Source: Candidatus Woesearchaeota archaeon
GTDB taxonomy: Archaea; Nanobdellota; Nanobdellia; Woesearchaeales; UBA583
Direction: 5' to 3'
Assembly (NCBI GenBank): GCA_023898345.1
Contig: CP060218.1
Span: 124,001-188,000, forward strand
Length of the DNA: 64,000 bases
Positions 53,551 through 63,464 of the stretch are shown in pieces. Within the stretch, counting starts at the first letter, position 1. The number at the start of each line of letters is the position of its first letter. The notes beneath the pieces are model-generated. The model saw only the letters and a list, made by a program, of their open reading frames with translations, was not told the origin of the DNA and ran no database searches. Made by a program: the position numbers and the translations under genes.

Positions 53551-53569
53551 CAATGACGAGACAAAGCTT
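53551..53569 (+). repeat. 19-bp direct repeat, right copy
   Basis: caatgacgagacaaagctt, identical to 47125-47143. Its last three bases are part of the cysS TATA box. Confidence 0.85.
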
Positions 53570-53575
53570 ATAAAG
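53567..53575 (+). promoter_or_regulatory. TATA box for cysS
   Basis: cttataaag lies about 21-29 bp before the ATG at 53596. It overlaps the right direct repeat of the island. Confidence 0.65.
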
Positions 53576-53595
53576 ACTCTCTCTTTGCAAGAATT

Positions 53596-55032
53596 ATGTT
53601 AAAATCCATTTATTTTTACAACACCAAGACTCGCAAGAAAGAGGAGTTCAAAGAGAAAGAAACGGGCATTGTAAAAATATACACGTGTGGTCCGACTGTG
53701 TACTCGACGCAGCATATAGGAAACATGCGCGCGGCCATAACGGCAGATATTCTTCATAGAACTCTTGAATATTTTAAGTACACTGTAATAGATGTCATCA
53801 ACATTACAGACGTCGGCCATCTCACTGACGATGATCATGATGCTGGTGAAGATAAGATGCTCAAAGCTGCAAGGAAAGAAAAGAAAGGCCCTTATGAGAT
53901 TGCACGTTACTATGAAGAAAAATACATTGCAGATACAAAAAAACTTCATATCAAAGGACCAAAGTATAGGCCTAGAGCAACAGAGCATATTAAGGAGCAG
54001 ATTGAAATGATAAAGCTTCTTGAGGAAAGGGGACATACGTATAGGACATCAGACGGGCTTTATTTTGATACTTCAACATTCAAGGAGTACGGTGCGCTTT
54101 CAGGACAAAAACAGGAGGATAAAAAAGCAGGTGCAAGGGTAAAGCTTGATAGTGAAAAGAGGAATCCTTCTGATTTTGCACTTTGGAAGTTTCTTACGGG
54201 AGAAAATGAACACCACATTATGAAATGGGACTCTCCTTGGGGAATAGGTTTTCCGGGCTGGCATATAGAATGTTCTGCTATGTCGCATAAATATTTGGGC
54301 TCGGAGTTTGACATTCACATGGGTGGAATTGAGCATATTCCTGTTCATCATGAAAACGAGATAGCTCAAAATGTTTGTTCTGGTGCTATTTCTGGAATCT
54401 CTTTTTGGATGCACTACCAACATATGATGATTGACAAAAATAAAATGTCAAAATCTTTGGGTAATGTGTACTCGCTTGAAGACTTGGAAAAAAAAAGTTA
54501 TTCTCCTTTGGCTTTACGGGAATTGTGTTTACGAACTCATTACCGCAAAACTATGAACTTTACGTTTGACGCACTTGATGCTGCTCAAACAAATGTCAAA
54601 AAGCTTAATGAATTCAAAAAGAGAATTGAGGAGATCAAGGTCACAGAAAATGCAGATGAAACAGTGAGGAAACTTTTCAATACCTATCTTGACAAATTTG
54701 AGCAGGCCATGAAAGATGATTTGAACACGGCGCTTGCTCTGGCGGCAGTTGATGAGTTCATAACTGAAATAAACCGAAAAAGAATTTTTTCAGAGCAAGA
54801 TAAAGAAACTGTTCTAGAATTTTTACGGCGAACGGATAAAGTTTTGGCTTTACTTGAGGAAGAAGAAAGAATTCCTTCTGAGGTAGAAAAATTAGCAAGG
54901 GAGCGGGAAGTGGCAAGAGAAAAAAAAGAGTTTGGAGAAGCTGATAAACTGCGAGATGAAATTAAGGGTAGGGGCTATGATGTAAAAGATGATAAGAGCT
55001 CAAAACTTGGTTATCGTCTTACTAAAATATGA
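53596..55032 (+). CDS. cysS: Cysteinyl-tRNA synthetase
   Basis: 478 residues. Class I motifs: YTCGPTVYSTQHIGNMRAA (HIGN) and KNKMSKSLGN (KMSKS), zinc ligands including the Cys in CGPTVY and GWHIECSAM with HHENEIAQ. C-terminal helical anticodon-binding domain. Charges tRNA-Cys. The tail ends in a Lys-rich segment. Overlaps the next gene by 4 bp. Confidence 0.95.
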   Translation: MLKSIYFYNTKTRKKEEFKEKETGIVKIYTCGPTVYSTQHIGNMRAAITADILHRTLEYFKYTVIDVINITDVGHLTDDDHDAGEDKMLKAARKEKKGPYEIARYYEEKYIADTKKLHIKGPKYRPRATEHIKEQIEMIKLLEERGHTYRTSDGLYFDTSTFKEYGALSGQKQEDKKAGARVKLDSEKRNPSDFALWKFLTGENEHHIMKWDSPWGIGFPGWHIECSAMSHKYLGSEFDIHMGGIEHIPVHHENEIAQNVCSGAISGISFWMHYQHMMIDKNKMSKSLGNVYSLEDLEKKSYSPLALRELCLRTHYRKTMNFTFDALDAAQTNVKKLNEFKKRIEEIKVTENADETVRKLFNTYLDKFEQAMKDDLNTALALAAVDEFITEINRKRIFSEQDKETVLEFLRRTDKVLALLEEEERIPSEVEKLAREREVAREKKEFGEADKLRDEIKGRGYDVKDDKSSKLGYRLTKI

Positions 55033-56093
55033 ATTCCATTCTTATTGCAGAGGTAGAAGAACTTTTTCTGGAAGAGGCACAAAAGGAAGTTGAAGAACTT
55101 ACAAAATGTGTTGTAATGCCAAGATCGAAAACAGTTCTTGCAATAGAAACGAGCAAAGAGGAAAAAACTGTTTCTGCTTTGTACTATTATTCTGGTCTTC
55201 TCAAAACATTGGAGTTGGAACTTTTTTTTGCGGAAAAAAAGAACTTTGAACTTTCGAGTGATTTTTTTCCTTTTTTTGAAAAAAAAACTTTTAGGGTTGA
55301 GGCAAAAACTGAGGGAAAGAAGGAGTTAGAAATGGAGTTGGGTGAAAAAATCTTGGACATTTTGCCAAGTCTGACAGTTGATTTAAGGAATGCTCAAATA
55401 ACTTTTTTTGCAAGAGAGGTTGGAAACAAGCTTCTTGTTTCTCTTGATCTTACACAGTTTTTTCTTACTCAAAGACCATACAAAATTCATCATAATCAAA
55501 ACTCTTTAAGTGCTGATTTTGCAAACTATCTTCTTAGAAAAATGGGTAGGCAGAACAGAAGAAAGGCAAGTTTCATTGATCCTAGTGCTAATCTTGCAGA
55601 TTTGATTCTTGAATTAGTTCTTAGGGAGGAAAAGTTTGCAAAGCATCTTCACAATGTTTCTTCTCTTCCTTATACAAAAATTTTAAAGAAAAAACTTTTG
55701 CCGCCTGAAAAAGTAAAAGGTTCTCAGAATACTTATTTTGCTATTGTTCAGCACAACAAGCATTTTAAAGAGCTCAAAGAAAATATTGCAACGCTTCCTT
55801 TTAAAATCAGGGTTTCTCAGTATGAAGCTGATTGGCTCGATGTGAAATTCAAGAAAAATGAACTTGATTATGTTCTTTCTGCTCTTCCGATTTTTAAGGA
55901 TAAGGAGGAATGGGAAAAATTTATTGATCAATTTCTTTATCAAACTGAGTTTGTTTGTAAGCATTCTATAACTCTTCTTTCTCCGCAAGCTCTTTCAAAG
56001 AAGGTGAGGCAAAAATATCGTTTGAAAACTCAATTTGAAGAAGAAATAAAAAGGGGAGAGAAAAAATATATTCTTTATTGCTTAGAAAAATGA
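55029..56093 (+). CDS. THUMP/methyltransferase-like protein, apparently degenerate
   Basis: 354 residues. The middle resembles Trm14/RlmK-type methyltransferases with an N-terminal THUMP domain: SADFANYLLRKMGRQNRRKA and DPSANLADLILELVL lie where active enzymes have the DPFCGSGTILIEAAL motif, so the SAM-binding glycine motif is not kept. The second half (YEADWLDVKFKKNELDYVLS) has the strand pattern of the family but no clear NPPY catalytic motif. It may bind RNA without methylating it. Operon cysS - this - rnhA with short overlaps. Confidence 0.6.
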   Translation: MNSILIAEVEELFLEEAQKEVEELTKCVVMPRSKTVLAIETSKEEKTVSALYYYSGLLKTLELELFFAEKKNFELSSDFFPFFEKKTFRVEAKTEGKKELEMELGEKILDILPSLTVDLRNAQITFFAREVGNKLLVSLDLTQFFLTQRPYKIHHNQNSLSADFANYLLRKMGRQNRRKASFIDPSANLADLILELVLREEKFAKHLHNVSSLPYTKILKKKLLPPEKVKGSQNTYFAIVQHNKHFKELKENIATLPFKIRVSQYEADWLDVKFKKNELDYVLSALPIFKDKEEWEKFIDQFLYQTEFVCKHSITLLSPQALSKKVRQKYRLKTQFEEEIKRGEKKYILYCLEK

Positions 56094-56479
56094 CTTATGT
56101 TATTTATACTGATGGGGCTTCAAAGGGAAATCCGGGACTGGCTGGCGCAGGAATCTTTCTTCAGAATAAGGATGGTGAAGAGGAAATTTCAAAATTTTTA
56201 GGAAGAAAAACAAATAATGAAGCGGAATATTTGGCGGTTCTTTTTGCACTTGAACATCTTAGGGGGAGTTCTGAGGCTCTTCATTTTTATTCTGATTCTC
56301 AGCTTTTGGTGCGACAACTTAATGGGCAATATAAGGTGAAGGCTCCAACTATTCTTCCCCTTTTTGAAGGGATAAAAACATTAATGAAAGGGAAAGATGT
56401 TACTTTTACTTGGATTCCTAGGGAGAAGAATACTAGAGCTGATTTTTTAGCAAATAAAGCAATTGAAAGAAGAATTTAA
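56090..56479 (+). CDS. rnhA: Ribonuclease HI
   Basis: 129 residues from the ATG at 56090 (MTYVIYTDGASKGNPGLAGA), overlapping the previous stop. Catalytic residues: Asp in YTDGASKGNPG, Glu in NNEAEYLAVLFAL, Asp in FYSDSQLLVRQL and Asp near the C-terminus in NTRADFLANKA. Lacks the basic protrusion of E. coli RNase HI, as in other archaeal-type enzymes. Degrades RNA in RNA-DNA hybrids. Confidence 0.93.
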   Translation: MTYVIYTDGASKGNPGLAGAGIFLQNKDGEEEISKFLGRKTNNEAEYLAVLFALEHLRGSSEALHFYSDSQLLVRQLNGQYKVKAPTILPLFEGIKTLMKGKDVTFTWIPREKNTRADFLANKAIERRI

Positions 56480-56823
56480 TTGTCTCTTACGCAAGCACAA
56501 GACTGGAAACCTTTTGTTAGGGCATCGTGAATTGACTGAAAATGTTCAATATTTTCGTTGGAGATTTTTTTTGCGTAGGGGCAACTGGACAAATGAAATT
56601 TGAGGGAGAGGCTATTTCCAACTATTTCTTCTTCTTTTGTTGTCTCTTTTCCTTCTATGTTAGCAAGTTTGGACTTGAGCATTTCAATTTCTTCGCTTAG
56701 TTCTCGAAATTTTCGATCTGTGTTTTGTTCTGTTGTGAACATGGATTCAGAGAGAAAAACAACGTCTTTCTTGACTTTTCTGAATGCTTCTTTTATTTTT
56801 ACTACTTCTTCGTAAAGTTCCAT
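56476..56823 (-). CDS. Coiled-coil protein with Ada-like zinc motif
   Basis: 115 residues. Helical N-terminal half (EVVKIKEAFRKVKKDVVFLS) related to the 17784-18308 coiled-coil protein. The C-terminal part FHLSSCPYAKKISNENIEHF followed by DALTKGFQSCACV has the shape of the Ada/metal-binding motif (H..SCP.A...I, then G..sC..C), so it likely binds zinc. Convergent with rnhA, overlapping by 4 bp. Confidence 0.65.
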   Translation of the reverse strand: MELYEEVVKIKEAFRKVKKDVVFLSESMFTTEQNTDRKFRELSEEIEMLKSKLANIEGKETTKEEEIVGNSLSLKFHLSSCPYAKKISNENIEHFQSIHDALTKGFQSCACVRDN

Positions 56824-56917
56824 ATGGGAATAAGTTTAAGCGTATTTATAAAAGTGTCGTTTGTTGTCACTAGTAGTAATTACAAACTTGCTTAAATTAA
56901 ACTTCTAGAAAATTGCT

Positions 56918-57514
56918 GTGGTAGAAGAAGAAAAAGACGAGAAGAAGGCAGCTCAAGGTATTGGAACTTTGATAATTTTTATTGCATTAATCCTTGTAGC
57001 AGCAGTTGCCGCAGGTGTTCTTATTCAAACGGCTAGTACTTTGCAGTCAAAATCTCTGGATGTTGGCAGACAAACCCAGGAAAAAGTTTCTACAGATCTT
57101 GAAGTTGTTCAGGTGTATGCAGCAGATGGCAGAGATGGTTACTTTAATGGATCAATAGATAATTTTTCTGTAGTTGTTCGGCTCAGCTCTGGAAGTTCGG
57201 CAATTAAGCTTTCTGATACTCTTCTTCGTCTTGACACACCAATCTCGACACAACCTATGACATACATTCTGGGGGGGGGTGCCTCTGAGACTCAGTACGG
57301 CGTCACTTATTTGATAAATAGTTCACAGCATAAGGATGGATATATTTCGCAGGGTGATTCTGCTGAGCTTACTTTCACGGTTATGAATGGAACTGATATT
57401 CCTGAAAGCTCGACTTTGACTATTAGGGTTCTTACAAAAAATGGGGCTATTCGTCCTGTGCAGATTACAACTCCGTCGGCAATGGTTGAGTATTATATCT
57501 CTCTTTATCCTTAA
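56918..57514 (+). CDS. Archaellin/type IV pilin-like (flagellin) protein
   Basis: 198 residues from a GTG start. After an acidic/basic leader (EEEKDEKKAAQ) comes the archaellin N-terminal helix GIGTLIIFIALILVAAVAAG, then VLIQTASTLQSKS. The C-terminal domain is beta-rich with repeated hydrophobic strands. The signal is of the class III type cleaved before GIGT. No other archaellum genes (FlaHIJ) are near, so it may be a lone filament subunit or pilin. Confidence 0.85.
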   Translation: MVEEEKDEKKAAQGIGTLIIFIALILVAAVAAGVLIQTASTLQSKSLDVGRQTQEKVSTDLEVVQVYAADGRDGYFNGSIDNFSVVVRLSSGSSAIKLSDTLLRLDTPISTQPMTYILGGGASETQYGVTYLINSSQHKDGYISQGDSAELTFTVMNGTDIPESSTLTIRVLTKNGAIRPVQITTPSAMVEYYISLYP

Positions 57515-57543
57515 TTCTTTTCTTTCTTGACATTTCCCAGAGC

Positions 57544-57553
57544 CTTTATAAAG
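57544..57553 (+). promoter_or_regulatory. TATA box for aRF1
   Basis: ctttataaag lies about 21-30 bp before the ATG at 57574. Confidence 0.65.
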
Positions 57554-57573
57554 AGACTAAAATTCATTCATAT

Positions 57574-58677
57574 ATGGGAATAGACTTAACTCAGAGATTA
57601 AAACTGAGAAAATTCATCAAAAATCTTCTGCAGTACAGAGGCCGACACACAGAGTTAGTTTCTGTGTACATACCAGCGGGTTACGACATAACAAAGATAG
57701 TGAATAACCTTCAAGATGAACAAGGAACGGCAACAAACATTAAAGACGCCAAAACCTCAAAGTCCGTCATCTCAGCTCTTGAGAGAATGATTCGAAGTCT
57801 CAAAACTTTCTCAGATACTCCAAAAAATGGGCTTGCAATCTTTTCAGGAAATGTTTCTGATAAGGATAATGTAGATAATTTTCAAGTCTTTTGGATAGAA
57901 CCTCCAGAACCTCTCAATCTCAAACTTTACAGATGTGATCAAAAATTTATTATCTATCCTCTTGATGAGATGGATGCCAATGAAACCACTTATGGACTCA
58001 TAGCAATCGACAAAGGAGAAGCAACTGTTGGCCTGCTTATCGGTTCTTCCATAAAAACCCTCAAAAATCTTCACTCGAATGTTCCGGGAAAGTTCAAAGC
58101 AGGAGGACAGTCGGCACAGCGTTTTGCAAGAATCAGAGAAGGAGCAGCAGTTGAATTCTATAAAAGAGTTGCTGATGTTATGATTCAAGAATTTACCTTC
58201 ATGACAGAGCTTAAAGGACTTATTGTAGGTGGTCCTGGAACGACAAAGAACAACTTTGTAGACGGAACTTACATGAACGAAGACTTGAAAAAAAAAATAA
58301 AAGGAATAAAAGATATCACTTATACAAATTCTTTTGGTCTTAAAGAACTCGTGGACAAATCAGAGGATGTGCTTAGCGACGACGAAATAATGACTGAGAG
58401 ACGTATTCTTCAACGCTTTCTAGAAACGCTGGGAAAAGATACGACAAAAATCGTGTACGGAGTGAAGAATACAACTATGGCATTAGAAATGGGAGCGGTT
58501 GAAGATCTCATTATTATTGATTCAGAAGTTGAAGAAGAACAACTTGAGAAAATGTGTGAACTGCAAGAACAGAGTCGTTCAAATTTGCATTTAGTTACAG
58601 ACAGGACACCTGAAGGAGTACAATTCAAAGCACTTGGTGGAATAGGAGCAATCCTTCGTTATCCTATTAGCACATAA
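57574..58677 (+). CDS. prf1: Peptide chain release factor aRF1
   Basis: 367 residues, shorter than the usual archaeal length of about 410. GGQ motif in KFKAGGQSAQRFARIREGA; the YxCxxxF element is present as YRCDQKF. At the stop-codon reading site the protein has TATNIKD where most archaea and eukaryotes have NIKS. The C-terminal domain is short and lacks the usual insertion. Releases the finished chain at all stop codons. Followed by a T run. Confidence 0.93.
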   Translation: MGIDLTQRLKLRKFIKNLLQYRGRHTELVSVYIPAGYDITKIVNNLQDEQGTATNIKDAKTSKSVISALERMIRSLKTFSDTPKNGLAIFSGNVSDKDNVDNFQVFWIEPPEPLNLKLYRCDQKFIIYPLDEMDANETTYGLIAIDKGEATVGLLIGSSIKTLKNLHSNVPGKFKAGGQSAQRFARIREGAAVEFYKRVADVMIQEFTFMTELKGLIVGGPGTTKNNFVDGTYMNEDLKKKIKGIKDITYTNSFGLKELVDKSEDVLSDDEIMTERRILQRFLETLGKDTTKIVYGVKNTTMALEMGAVEDLIIIDSEVEEEQLEKMCELQEQSRSNLHLVTDRTPEGVQFKALGGIGAILRYPIST

Positions 58678-58681
58678 ATTC

Positions 58682-58693
58682 TTTTTTTTTTTT
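58682..58693 (+). terminator. T run after aRF1
   Basis: Twelve T in a row start just after the stop codon; T tracts end archaeal transcription. Confidence 0.5.
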
Positions 58694-58731
58694 AATAACA
58701 ACAATTTGAAGAAATTCTGAAAAAAATCTTC

Positions 58732-60699
58732 CTAAATAAGGAAAAGACTTACAACAATTAAGAGAACCACAATTCCAATACCAACAAGCAAAAGCTTTGT
58801 CGTGTTATCAAAGGAATACTTGGAAAGTGATGAAACAGGATTGTTTTGATCGTTGCTGCTGCTGTTGTTGTCCGAAACATTTGTTGATGGAATTGGCTTT
58901 ACTTCAATTCCTGTTCCTGAACTACAATTTAAAATTGTGAGGTCTGTTTCTCTTGTTTGTAGGGCGGAACCATCTGAAAGGGCAGCTTTTTGGATGACTG
59001 TGTATGTACCTGGCGCTAGGTCTGAGATGTCTAGTACTAGATTGCGCTGTTCTGTGTCGTCAAGGTCCAATTCAAAAAGGTCGCTTTCAGCACTAATTGA
59101 TGTTCCTCTAATTGCAGCTGTAATTCTGGCGTCCTCATCGTAGCGTCCGAAGTTTGTTATTCTCATGAAAGCGTATACTTTGTCGTCACACTTGATTGTT
59201 ATTGGGCTTACAGAGTAAGAATTTACTTTCAACATTTTACTTGGTCTTTGAATGGAGATGTCTTCTAGCTCTGTAATCTCGTCGTCTCCATAATCAAGTC
59301 GAATTTCAAGTGTGTGAGTTCCGTCGGAAGCATCTTGAGGAATGTCGAAGCGAAGTGTGATTGTTTCGTCATCATTTACATCTAAAAGGAATGTTGAACT
59401 GCTTTCGTACACGTCACTGTTCGCGGAGTCAATATCGTAGATTGTTCCAGAAACACTTACATCTCTGAAAATTTTAGATCCTTGATTGTGTACTGTGACA
59501 TTAACTTCGAGATTACTGTCGGGTTCAATGTTGTCGTCGAAAGTTATTTTCTCAATATACACGTCTCCTACAACTTTTACTTCAACGCGAAGTGAATCTA
59601 GTTCTTCATCTGTCGAATCGAGGACTCGTAATTTTCCATAGTAACTTCCCGTTTTTTGGTCATCGGGAATTGAAACTTTAATTTCAACAACGTCGTCATC
59701 GTCACCTCCTAGGTCAAGGGAAGAAGGGCTAAAGGAAAATGCTGCTTTTGAGATCGTATCAGAACTACTTTCTCCTTCGAGGTCATCTTCAAATTCAAAA
59801 TGCAAATCTCTTACTTCAATGTTTCCGGTGTTTTGAATTTCAAATTCATAGTTATCATCAACGTATTCTCCTTCTTCGCCGATAATTGTAAGAAGGCCAT
59901 TTCTGACGTCGTATTTGTTCTGGTCAAATTCTATTTGTAAATCTCCTCCTGTTACTTCAACAAGGAAAGTCCACTCGAAGTTACCTTGATCACTGCGTAC
60001 TCGAAAAATTCCTTCGTATGTATCAATTTCTACATCATCAGGAATATTAACTTTAATTTCAACACTTCGAGAACGTCCGGGGTCTAATTCGTCAAATTCA
60101 TCGGGGTCAAAACTTATTTTGCTTTCTCGAATTTCGTCACCAGTATCAATTCCTTCTAGATCGTTAACGATTTCAAATTTGAGGTTTGTTAATGTAATAT
60201 TTCCAGTATTTTCAAAACGAAAACGATCAGTTGTTCTTTCGTCAAGATCTCCTTCAACAAGCATTTCATCAGCATTTACAAGTGTGAGGCTGATGTCGCT
60301 CTGTGCTGTGATTGCAGCTGTAAGTGTAAAATTTAGTTTTTGGGTTGAATTATCCTGATTGGTGATAAGGATACTGCCAGTGTAATTTCCTGCTTTGGCA
60401 TCTGTTTCGAAGCTGTAGGAAATAGAACGGGACTCGGATGCTTTTAGCTCTGTTACTGTGCTTTGATTGAGAGAAACAGAAATACTGTCGGCAGCTCTAA
60501 CTAAATTTGAGGCTGTTAAGGTTAAAGAAATATTTTCATCTCCTGTGTTTGTTATGGTGAAACTTCCTTCGCCTGTTGTTCCTTCAATGAGGGAAAGAAC
60601 TGCTCCGGAGGGGTCTACAGAAAAATTTTGTGTAGCATAAGCAGCGCCAAAGCTTGTGAAAAGCAGGGCAAGGGTTAGTAGTGTGGTAATGAGTTTCAT
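58732..60699 (-). CDS. Large surface protein with CARDB/NEW3-type repeats
   Basis: 655 residues. Signal peptide (LITTLLTLALLFTSFGAAYA), about four to five Ig-like domains with the pattern ...TNTGDENISLT... and IPDDVEIDTYEGIFRV, then IPDDQKTGSYYGKLRV and IPQDASDGTHTLEIRL. Ser/Asn linker and a C-terminal membrane helix (about 635-654). Rich in Asp and Glu, in the style of an S-layer or putative chaperone-like surface protein. Function unknown. Confidence 0.8.
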   Translation of the reverse strand: MKLITTLLTLALLFTSFGAAYATQNFSVDPSGAVLSLIEGTTGEGSFTITNTGDENISLTLTASNLVRAADSISVSLNQSTVTELKASESRSISYSFETDAKAGNYTGSILITNQDNSTQKLNFTLTAAITAQSDISLTLVNADEMLVEGDLDERTTDRFRFENTGNITLTNLKFEIVNDLEGIDTGDEIRESKISFDPDEFDELDPGRSRSVEIKVNIPDDVEIDTYEGIFRVRSDQGNFEWTFLVEVTGGDLQIEFDQNKYDVRNGLLTIIGEEGEYVDDNYEFEIQNTGNIEVRDLHFEFEDDLEGESSSDTISKAAFSFSPSSLDLGGDDDDVVEIKVSIPDDQKTGSYYGKLRVLDSTDEELDSLRVEVKVVGDVYIEKITFDDNIEPDSNLEVNVTVHNQGSKIFRDVSVSGTIYDIDSANSDVYESSSTFLLDVNDDETITLRFDIPQDASDGTHTLEIRLDYGDDEITELEDISIQRPSKMLKVNSYSVSPITIKCDDKVYAFMRITNFGRYDEDARITAAIRGTSISAESDLFELDLDDTEQRNLVLDISDLAPGTYTVIQKAALSDGSALQTRETDLTILNCSSGTGIEVKPIPSTNVSDNNSSSNDQNNPVSSLSKYSFDNTTKLLLVGIGIVVLLIVVSLFLI

Positions 60700-60769
60700 T
60701 TTTACAGAGGCTAAAATATGATACTACTTAATAATAACTAATTTATAAACGTTTCCTAAGTCAGAAAGG

Positions 60770-61252
60770 CTAAAATGGTAGTTCGTGCTTAGTTTTTCTT
60801 TTTTCGTAAAAGTCTGGTTCGTTTAATGAAGGGAAAGGGAGTTCAAAGAAATCTTTGACTAACTCGTTTGGATCAACTGTACAATGTTCTGTCTCAAAAC
60901 CCTCTATCAGGGCTTCTTTAAGGAATGTTCTATAAATAAAATCGTAAGAGTATGGGCCTTTTTCTTGAAGACAGGATTTATCTGCTCCTTCACAAATTCT
61001 CTCTAGTGAGTGCAGGGATCTGTCTCTTCTCAAATTTGGGGAATACTGCTCATACAATGCTCTGTACCAAAGGGGATTATGAGACTGAGCAACTCTGATG
61101 CGGTGTCCAGAAAATTGTGGATAGGGAGCAGGGATGAGAATAACGGTTAGACGTTGTGTTCTTAACTCATTTAGGAAAATTTCTGCATAGTTGAGAAATT
61201 TTGTTCTTATGTCTTCCGGTAAAAAAAGGAGGGGGAATTTAGGAGACCACAT
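60770..61252 (-). CDS. Hypothetical protein, 160 residues
   Basis: Starts MWSPKFPLLFLPEDIRTKF after a TATA-like cttataaatt (about 61270-61280, minus strand). Soluble with YDFIYRTFLKEALIEGF and a Pro/Phe-rich end. Not recognised. Lies directly after groEL on the same strand but has its own promoter. Confidence 0.6.
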   Translation of the reverse strand: MWSPKFPLLFLPEDIRTKFLNYAEIFLNELRTQRLTVILIPAPYPQFSGHRIRVAQSHNPLWYRALYEQYSPNLRRDRSLHSLERICEGADKSCLQEKGPYSYDFIYRTFLKEALIEGFETEHCTVDPNELVKDFFELPFPSLNEPDFYEKRKTKHELPF

Positions 61253-61295
61253 AAGGGAAAAGAGGGAAGAGAAATTTATAAGAGTTTCAAAAATT

Positions 61296-62927
<1,632 letters not shown>

Positions 62928-62935
62928 TTATCTTG

Positions 62936-63214
62936 TTATAATTCAAGAACTGCACTAATGTCTTTGTATGAAATAAGATTGTATTCTGTACCTTCTAAGG
63001 AAAGTGTACGGCCGGAATATTCGGAATAAATAACTTTGTCGCCGATTTTCAAGGAGCACTCTTTTAGTTCTTTGGAAACTGCAACAACTTCGCCATATTC
63101 AAGTTTTTCTTCTTCTGTAGGGAGAATAATTCCGCCTACTATCTCTTCTCTGCTTTTTTTCTGCTCTCCTTTTTTGAGTAGCACTTTGTCCTGAAGTGGT
63201 AGTATTTTTGCCAT
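62936..63214 (-). CDS. groS: Co-chaperonin GroES
   Basis: 92 residues from the ATG at 63214 (MAKILPLQDKVLLKKGEQKK); the in-frame extension to 63256 overlaps the promoter. Contains the mobile-loop segment EIVGGIILPT and the dome strand pattern. Caps GroEL. Only 17 bp separate it from groEL, in the usual order. TATA-like tttaaatatatg just upstream. Confidence 0.93.
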   Translation of the reverse strand: MAKILPLQDKVLLKKGEQKKSREEIVGGIILPTEEEKLEYGEVVAVSKELKECSLKIGDKVIYSEYSGRTLSLEGTEYNLISYKDISAVLEL

Positions 63215-63464
63215 TTTTTCTTTTTGTTGTTTTGTGAAAGAAGCAAAAGAAAACATATATTTAAATTTTTCTCTTAATCCTTAAAACTTCGCCATCTTTG
63301 CGGATTTGGGACATTTATCTACTTTTTGAACTGGGACCTTGATCTGGAAAAATAAGTGTGGCTTTTTTAGAGTATGTGGTGTGAAAATTTTTCTTGTTAC
63401 TATTGTGTTTTAATGACAAAACCTAATATAAGAATTCGGGTAGATTGTGCTTAGCACAAGTTAT

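Larger units (their letters stand above)
47125..53569. mobile_element. AT-rich genomic island bounded by 19-bp direct repeats
   Basis: About 6.4 kb. The inside is clearly more AT-rich than the flanks, most strongly at 49.3-53.0 kb, and favours A-ending codons. It carries an exporter cassette, a regulator, and orphan or decayed genes. Perfect direct repeats at both ends look like attachment sites or a duplicated target. No integrase or transposase was recognised, so the mode of entry is open. The right repeat runs into the TATA box of cysS. Confidence 0.65.

Noticed and set aside
53405..53602. Plus-strand frame before cysS
   Set aside because: It spans the direct repeat and the cysS TATA box and has no coding look.
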